From the NCBI GenBank assembly GCA_902489225.1, contig CABTZA010000069.1:1-9258 (forward strand): 9,258 nt of DNA, in the 5' to 3' direction. Of this stretch, positions 6,531 through 9,258 are shown one piece after another. Position 1 is the first letter of the stretch, and each line of letters opens with the position of its first letter. The DNA comes from an uncultured Collinsella sp. (GTDB lineage Bacteria; Actinomycetota; Coriobacteriia; Coriobacteriales; Coriobacteriaceae). Both the position numbers and the translations under genes were made by a program. The notes beneath the pieces were generated by a model. That model did no database searches. It saw only the letters and a program-made list of their open reading frames with translations, and was not told the origin of the DNA.

Positions 6531-7496
6531 CTAAAAATTCTTGTCGAGGAAGTTGTCGACCGTGTTCCAGTAGAGTTCGGGGTCGACCTGCGCGCTCTTG
6601 GCGTGGGTGGCGCCATGGATAGTGAGCTTTTGCTTGACCTTGCTGGCGCACGCGTCGTAGTTTTGGTCGAGCATGCTGTACGGCACAAAGGTGTCTTGGT
6701 CACCGTGGATAAACAGCATGGGAACCGTCGCGCGCTTGAGCTGTTCCACGCTGCTCGCCTTATGAAAGTCGTAGCCCGCGCGCACGTTGCACACCAAGTT
6801 TGCTACATCGAGCAAGGGAAAGCTGGACAGGCCGAACACGTCCTTGAGCTGCAGAGAAAACTCGTCCCAAACACTCGTATAACCGCAGTCCTCGATAATG
6901 CATTTCACGTTTGCGGGCAGAGACTCCCCCGCGACGTTCATGGCGGTTGCCGCACCCATCGACTCGCCAAAGACCAGGATGCGCGCCTCGGGGTCAGCCT
7001 GAACGATTTGCTCGATCCATGCGACGATGTCGAGGCGCTCGGGCCAGCCCATGCCGATATAGTCGCCGCCGGAGCGCTCGTGGGCGCGGGCGGCGGGTGC
7101 GAGTACGTTCATGCCGCGGTCGTGGAATCGCTTGACGTATCGGGCCATACCGATGGGCTCGTTGGTATATCCATGCAGGCAGACGGCGTAGTCGTGCGTG
7201 CTCTCCGACGCAGCAAAATACCAGGCGGCAAGCTCGGTCCCGTCATCTGCGGTGAGGCTGCTGCTCTCGCGATTCTCTTTAAACCACGCCCGCGCCTCGG
7301 TTTCCTCGGCATCCGGCTGCTCACCTTCTTTGTCGTTCTTGCTATCCTGCATCATCTTCATGGTGTATGGCGCGCGGGGATTCAGCGCGAAGTCAAACAG
7401 AAAGTTGCCGGCAAATCCGAGCAGCGCAACGACAACCACCAGCGCAACGACGCCGGCTATCTTGAGCTTTCGATGGGAACGTGCGTTTTGAGACAT
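6531..7496 (-). CDS. Membrane-anchored alpha/beta hydrolase
   Basis: This is a 321-residue serine hydrolase of the alpha/beta fold (BEM46/ABHD13-like, COG1073 style). A basic N terminus precedes one hydrophobic helix (about residues 12-34) without an obvious cleavage site. The enzyme is therefore probably tethered to the membrane with its domain outside. The nucleophile elbow is GESMG (177-181) with Ser179. The likely acid is Asp268 in HGDQDTFVP, and the likely base is His298 in GATH. CLHGYTNEP (106-114) marks the oxyanion strand. The segment GGDYIGMGWPERLDIVAWI is typical of this subfamily. Between anchor and domain lies a charged linker (about 50-77). The ATG ends at 7496; AGGA lies about nine bases upstream on the minus strand. 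Substrate is unknown; small esters or lipids are typical for the fold. It is transcribed towards the DUF362 gene, and its promoter carries two copies of an operator-like palindrome, so it is probably tightly regulated. Confidence 0.9.
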   Translation of the reverse strand: MSQNARSHRKLKIAGVVALVVVVALLGFAGNFLFDFALNPRAPYTMKMMQDSKNDKEGEQPDAEETEARAWFKENRESSSLTADDGTELAAWYFAASESTHDYAVCLHGYTNEPIGMARYVKRFHDRGMNVLAPAARAHERSGGDYIGMGWPERLDIVAWIEQIVQADPEARILVFGESMGAATAMNVAGESLPANVKCIIEDCGYTSVWDEFSLQLKDVFGLSSFPLLDVANLVCNVRAGYDFHKASSVEQLKRATVPMLFIHGDQDTFVPYSMLDQNYDACASKVKQKLTIHGATHAKSAQVDPELYWNTVDNFLDKNF

Positions 7497-7515
7497 AAGA
7501 AGCTTTCCTATAAGA

Positions 7516-7531
7516 TGTTAATACATCAACA
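7516..7531. promoter_or_regulatory. Operator-like palindrome, copy 1 (just after the transcription start)
   Basis: On the minus strand this reads TGTTGATGTATTAACA, with six of eight symmetric pairs. It lies at about +8 to +23 of the predicted hydrolase transcript. Centres of the two copies are 45 bases apart and bracket the -10 box, a layout expected for a repressor such as a TetR- or LacI-family protein. The regulator is not encoded in the window. Confidence 0.5.
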
Positions 7532-7545
7532 TTTAATGCAAGCGC

Positions 7546-7574
7546 ATTATGGACGTTCGCCGTTGATGCGTCAA
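7546..7574 (-). promoter_or_regulatory. Sigma70-type promoter of the hydrolase gene
   Basis: Read on the minus strand, a -35 box TTGACG (7574 to 7569) is followed by exactly 17 bases and a -10 box CATAAT (7551 to 7546). Five of six bases match consensus in each hexamer. The predicted transcript start is near 7539, giving a leader of about 43 bases. Confidence 0.65.
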
Positions 7575-7576
7575 CA
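7561..7576. promoter_or_regulatory. Operator-like palindrome, copy 2 (over the -35 box)
   Basis: CGTTGATGCGTCAACA is a dyad with six of eight symmetric pairs; its core GTTGA-TGCG-TCAAC is a perfect five-base inverted repeat. It covers the -35 box of the hydrolase promoter. It is identical at 12 of 16 positions to copy 1 (7516-7531), and all four differences are transitions. Confidence 0.5.
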
Positions 7577-7638
7577 GGCAAAGAATGGGTAAACGAAAGG
7601 TCACGTATGGTGCAAATTTCGCACGTACCTAGACGCTT

Positions 7639-7647
7639 TGATATAGT
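7639..7647 (+). promoter_or_regulatory. Putative extended -10 promoter of trhA
   Basis: TGATATAGT contains TG-n-TATAGT, an extended -10 element, about 36 bases before the trhA ATG. No good -35 box lies at 16-18 bases upstream, which is tolerated by extended -10 promoters. Just upstream is an inverted repeat GTGC-AAATTTC-GCAC (7610-7624) and a direct repeat CACGTA (7602-7607 and 7622-7627), which could bind a regulator. GGAGG at 7667-7671 falls in the predicted leader. Confidence 0.4.
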
Positions 7648-7682
7648 GTTGAGAACTCTTTACGTTGGAGGATGTAACCGGC

Positions 7683-8366
7683 ATGTCCGATTCGAGCGAC
7701 AGTTCTAAGCCGCGACCCAAGACCGCGGCCGTTCCACACTACACGGTGGGTGAGGAGATCATGAACTCCGTCACCCATGGTGTCGGCTGCCTGTTGGGTA
7801 TCGCGGGCCTGGTGCTCCTGATCGTATTCGCCGCCCTGCGCGGCGGAGGCCCGGCCCACATGGCCGCGGCAATTGTCTATGGCGTTAGCATTATCCTCGA
7901 ATACCTAGCCTCCACGCTCTACCACGCGATTCAGCCCGCGCGCGCCAAGCGCGTGTTCCGCATTATTGATCACAGTTGCATCTACCTGCTCATTGCGGGC
8001 AGCTATACGCCGTTTTGCCTCATCACACTGGCAAACGACGGCGGCGCCGTGCTGTTCTTTGCCGTATGGGCCATCGCCATTATCGGCATCGCCCTCGAGT
8101 GCTTCCTACGCGAGCGTCAACCGCACTGGGTAAGCGGCCTGGTCTACCTGCTGATGGGCTGGCTCGTCGTCTTTAAGCTGCCCGAACTTGTGGCGCTGCT
8201 CAACCCCGTGGCACTTGCCCTGCTCGCCGTCGGCGGCGTGTGCTACACCGCGGGCGTGCCGTTCTATATCGCCAAAAACGTGCGCTATCTTCACAGCGTG
8301 TTTCACCTGTGGGTGCTCGCCGGCAGCATCTTCCAGTTCATGGCGGTGATTCTCTTCGTAATCTAG
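7683..8366 (+). CDS. trhA: PAQR/hemolysin III family membrane homeostasis protein TrhA
   Basis: This is a 227-residue protein with seven predicted membrane helices, the size and layout of bacterial HlyIII/YqfA proteins (COG1272), which are related to eukaryotic adiponectin receptors. The probable zinc ligands are all present: His81 in STLYH, Asp96 in RIIDHS, and His204 plus His208 in LHSVFH. This mirrors the His, Asp, His-xxx-His set of the receptors. One family position differs: a usually conserved His in the last helix is Gln218 (IFQF), but it is not one of the ligands. The name 'hemolysin' is historical; bacterial homologues have been linked to membrane energetics and fluidity. The ATG at 7683 is chosen; GGAGG (7667-7671) sits 11 bases upstream, rather far, and an in-frame TTG at 7665 would overlap it. 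The N-terminal 20 residues are Ser/Asp/Lys-rich and cytoplasmic. The gene diverges from the hydrolase and is followed by another membrane protein gene. Confidence 0.93.
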   Translation: MSDSSDSSKPRPKTAAVPHYTVGEEIMNSVTHGVGCLLGIAGLVLLIVFAALRGGGPAHMAAAIVYGVSIILEYLASTLYHAIQPARAKRVFRIIDHSCIYLLIAGSYTPFCLITLANDGGAVLFFAVWAIAIIGIALECFLRERQPHWVSGLVYLLMGWLVVFKLPELVALLNPVALALLAVGGVCYTAGVPFYIAKNVRYLHSVFHLWVLAGSIFQFMAVILFVI

Positions 8367-8377
8367 CGATCGCGCCT

Positions 8378-8412
8378 GCGCCCGCGGGCCCGTCCGGGCG
8401 CCCGCCGGGCGC
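8378..8412. repeat. GC-rich alternating hairpin after trhA
   Basis: GCGCCCG (8378-8384) can pair with CGGGCGC (8395-8401, 10-base loop). An overlapping GCGCCCG (8398-8404) can instead pair with CGGGCGC (8406-8412). The two stems share bases, so they exclude each other. No T-run follows. The position 12 bases after the trhA stop suggests an mRNA 3' structure or pause site rather than a classical intrinsic terminator. Confidence 0.4.
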
Positions 8413-8459
8413 AACTGCCCTATCCGCCATCAACGTTTTGACCTGACGTCCCGAATCTT

Positions 8460-8477
8460 GGAGGTTCGAGAAACTCC
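8460..8477 (+). promoter_or_regulatory. Ribosome site of the CNNM gene, distant and inside a small hairpin
   Basis: The only good Shine-Dalgarno sequence, GGAGG (8460-8464), is 15 bases before the ATG at 8480, well beyond the usual 5-9. GGAG (8460-8463) can pair with CTCC (8474-8477), with TT/AA pairs inside, so the site may be partly hidden when folded. No other in-frame start codon exists between the upstream stop (8444-8446) and this ATG. Confidence 0.4.
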
Positions 8478-8479
8478 CG

Positions 8480-9258
8480 ATGGACATAACCATCTCCCTT
8501 ATCACCACCCTCGTTTTGACCCTCATCAACGGCTACTTCTCTATGTCCGAGATGGCGCTCACCACGGCCAAGCGCGCCGTGTTGGAGCACGAGGCCGAGG
8601 AAGGCGACAAGCGCGCCGAGCGTGCCATTAAGCTGGCTGCCGACTCCGACCAGCTGCTCGCCACCATCCAGGTCGCCATCACGCTCGTGGGCTTCGCCTC
8701 GTCCGCCGTCGCCTCGACGAGTCTGTCCGACCCGCTCGCCACGTGGCTCATGAGCTTTGGCATCGCGCCGCTCTCCGCCATCGCACGCGGCCTGGCGCCG
8801 GTCATCATCACCGTCGCGGTCGCCTTCGTCTCCATCGTGATTGGCGAGCTCGTGCCCAAGCGCATTGGCCTGGCCAACGCCGAGGGCGTGTCAAAGCAGG
8901 TCGTGGGCCCGCTTTCCGTGTTCCAAAAGATTGCTCGTCCGCTCGTGTGGCTGACCGGCGCCTGCTCCGATGGCCTGGCCCGCATCCTGCGCATCAAGAG
9001 CGCCGACGACCGCCAAAACGTTTCGGAGGAAGAGATCAAGTACATGGTCTCGGAGCAGGACGACCTGCTCGACGAGGAAAAGCGCATGATCCACGAGATC
9101 TTCGACCTGGGCGACACCGTTGCCCGCGAGGTCATGGTGCCGCGCGTGGACACCACCATGTGCGAGGACGACGAGACGGTCGCCGACGTGCTGTCCACCA
9201 TGCGCCAGACCGGCTTTAGCCGCATCCCCGTCTATCACGAGGATCCCGACAACGTCGC
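8480..9258 (+). CDS. CNNM / HlyC-CorC family membrane protein, N-terminal part (3' end outside window)
   Basis: The first 259 residues are visible and the frame runs off the window end, where the protein is still in its first CBS domain. Family members usually have about 420-450 residues, so roughly 40% is missing. The start ATG at 8480 gives the typical N terminus: a hydrophobic helix ending in NGYFSMSEMAL (17-27). The DUF21/CNNM transmembrane domain covers about residues 1-190. It has further helices near 60-80 and 103-120 and the family signature GELVPKRIGL (122-131). A cytoplasmic linker with VSEEEIKYMVSEQ and DLLDEEKRMIHEIFDLGD leads to the CBS entry motif VMVPRVD and to GFSRIPVYHEDPDN. 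Members are linked to magnesium or other divalent cation transport (CorC, MpfA, CNNM); 'hemolysin' in some annotations is historical. It follows trhA in the same direction after 113 bases and may be co-transcribed with it. Confidence 0.93.
   Translation, partial: MDITISLITTLVLTLINGYFSMSEMALTTAKRAVLEHEAEEGDKRAERAIKLAADSDQLLATIQVAITLVGFASSAVASTSLSDPLATWLMSFGIAPLSAIARGLAPVIITVAVAFVSIVIGELVPKRIGLANAEGVSKQVVGPLSVFQKIARPLVWLTGACSDGLARILRIKSADDRQNVSEEEIKYMVSEQDDLLDEEKRMIHEIFDLGDTVAREVMVPRVDTTMCEDDETVADVLSTMRQTGFSRIPVYHEDPDNV

Noticed and set aside
6408..7592. A 394-codon plus-strand open frame over the hydrolase gene
   Set aside because: It runs through the strong terminator and lies antisense to a frame with a complete catalytic triad and promoter.
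7672..7677. ATG-TAA start-stop pair directly after GGAGG upstream of trhA
   Set aside because: The ATG follows the Shine-Dalgarno sequence with no spacer, so a ribosome could not initiate there; chance occurrence is likelier.
8435..8522. Repeated GTTTTGACC at about 8435 and 8514, with a possible -35 box TTGACC before the CNNM gene
   Set aside because: No acceptable -10 box lies at the right distance from the first copy, and the second is inside the coding region.
1..9258. tRNA, rRNA, CRISPR array, insertion sequence or prophage genes
   Set aside because: No cloverleaf, regular spaced repeats, transposase or phage-like frame was seen on either strand.

Overview
The window is GC-rich, densely coded bacterial DNA with seven identifiable protein genes, two of them cut by the window ends. 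Codon use is strongly G/C at third positions. Gene content includes ABC-2 and FtsX-type exporters, a DUF362 ferredoxin-like protein, a PAQR/HlyIII protein and a CNNM/CorC-like protein. Together this looks like a strictly anaerobic Coriobacteriia-type actinobacterium such as Collinsella. That assignment is an inference from protein and sequence style; no rRNA or other marker is present to prove it.

Layout, left to right. Positions 1-1513 (+) hold the tail of one ABC-2 permease and a complete second permease that overlaps it by 14 bases; their ATPase is presumably upstream, outside the window. After an AT-richer gap of 81 bases with short dyads, 1595-4995 (+) encode a second, independent ABC exporter. 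It consists of a LolD/MacB-class ATPase and, 8 bases later, a large two-module FtsX permease with an unusual acidic, alanine-rich insertion. The permease's stop codon is the first base triplet of a REP-like palindrome (4993-5076). Next comes a promoter region with a 19-base spacer that suggests MerR-type control. It precedes a DUF362 protein with two 4Fe-4S motifs (5161-6366, +). A strong bidirectional terminator (6414-6452) separates it from a convergent membrane-anchored alpha/beta hydrolase (6531-7496, -).

The divergent region 7497-7682 carries a good sigma70-type promoter for the hydrolase, flanked by two copies of a 16-base palindrome that looks like a repressor operator. It also carries an extended -10 promoter for trhA (7683-8366, +). 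After a very GC-rich alternating hairpin, the window ends inside a CNNM/HlyC-CorC family membrane protein (8480 onwards, +).

The theme is the cell envelope: two exporters, an anchored hydrolase and two membrane homeostasis or transport proteins. Nothing here clearly forms a new multi-gene system. The most informative non-coding signals are the paired operator of the hydrolase, the REP-like element fused to the FtsX stop codon, and the 19-base-spacer promoter of the DUF362 gene. No gap between genes exceeds 300 bases.
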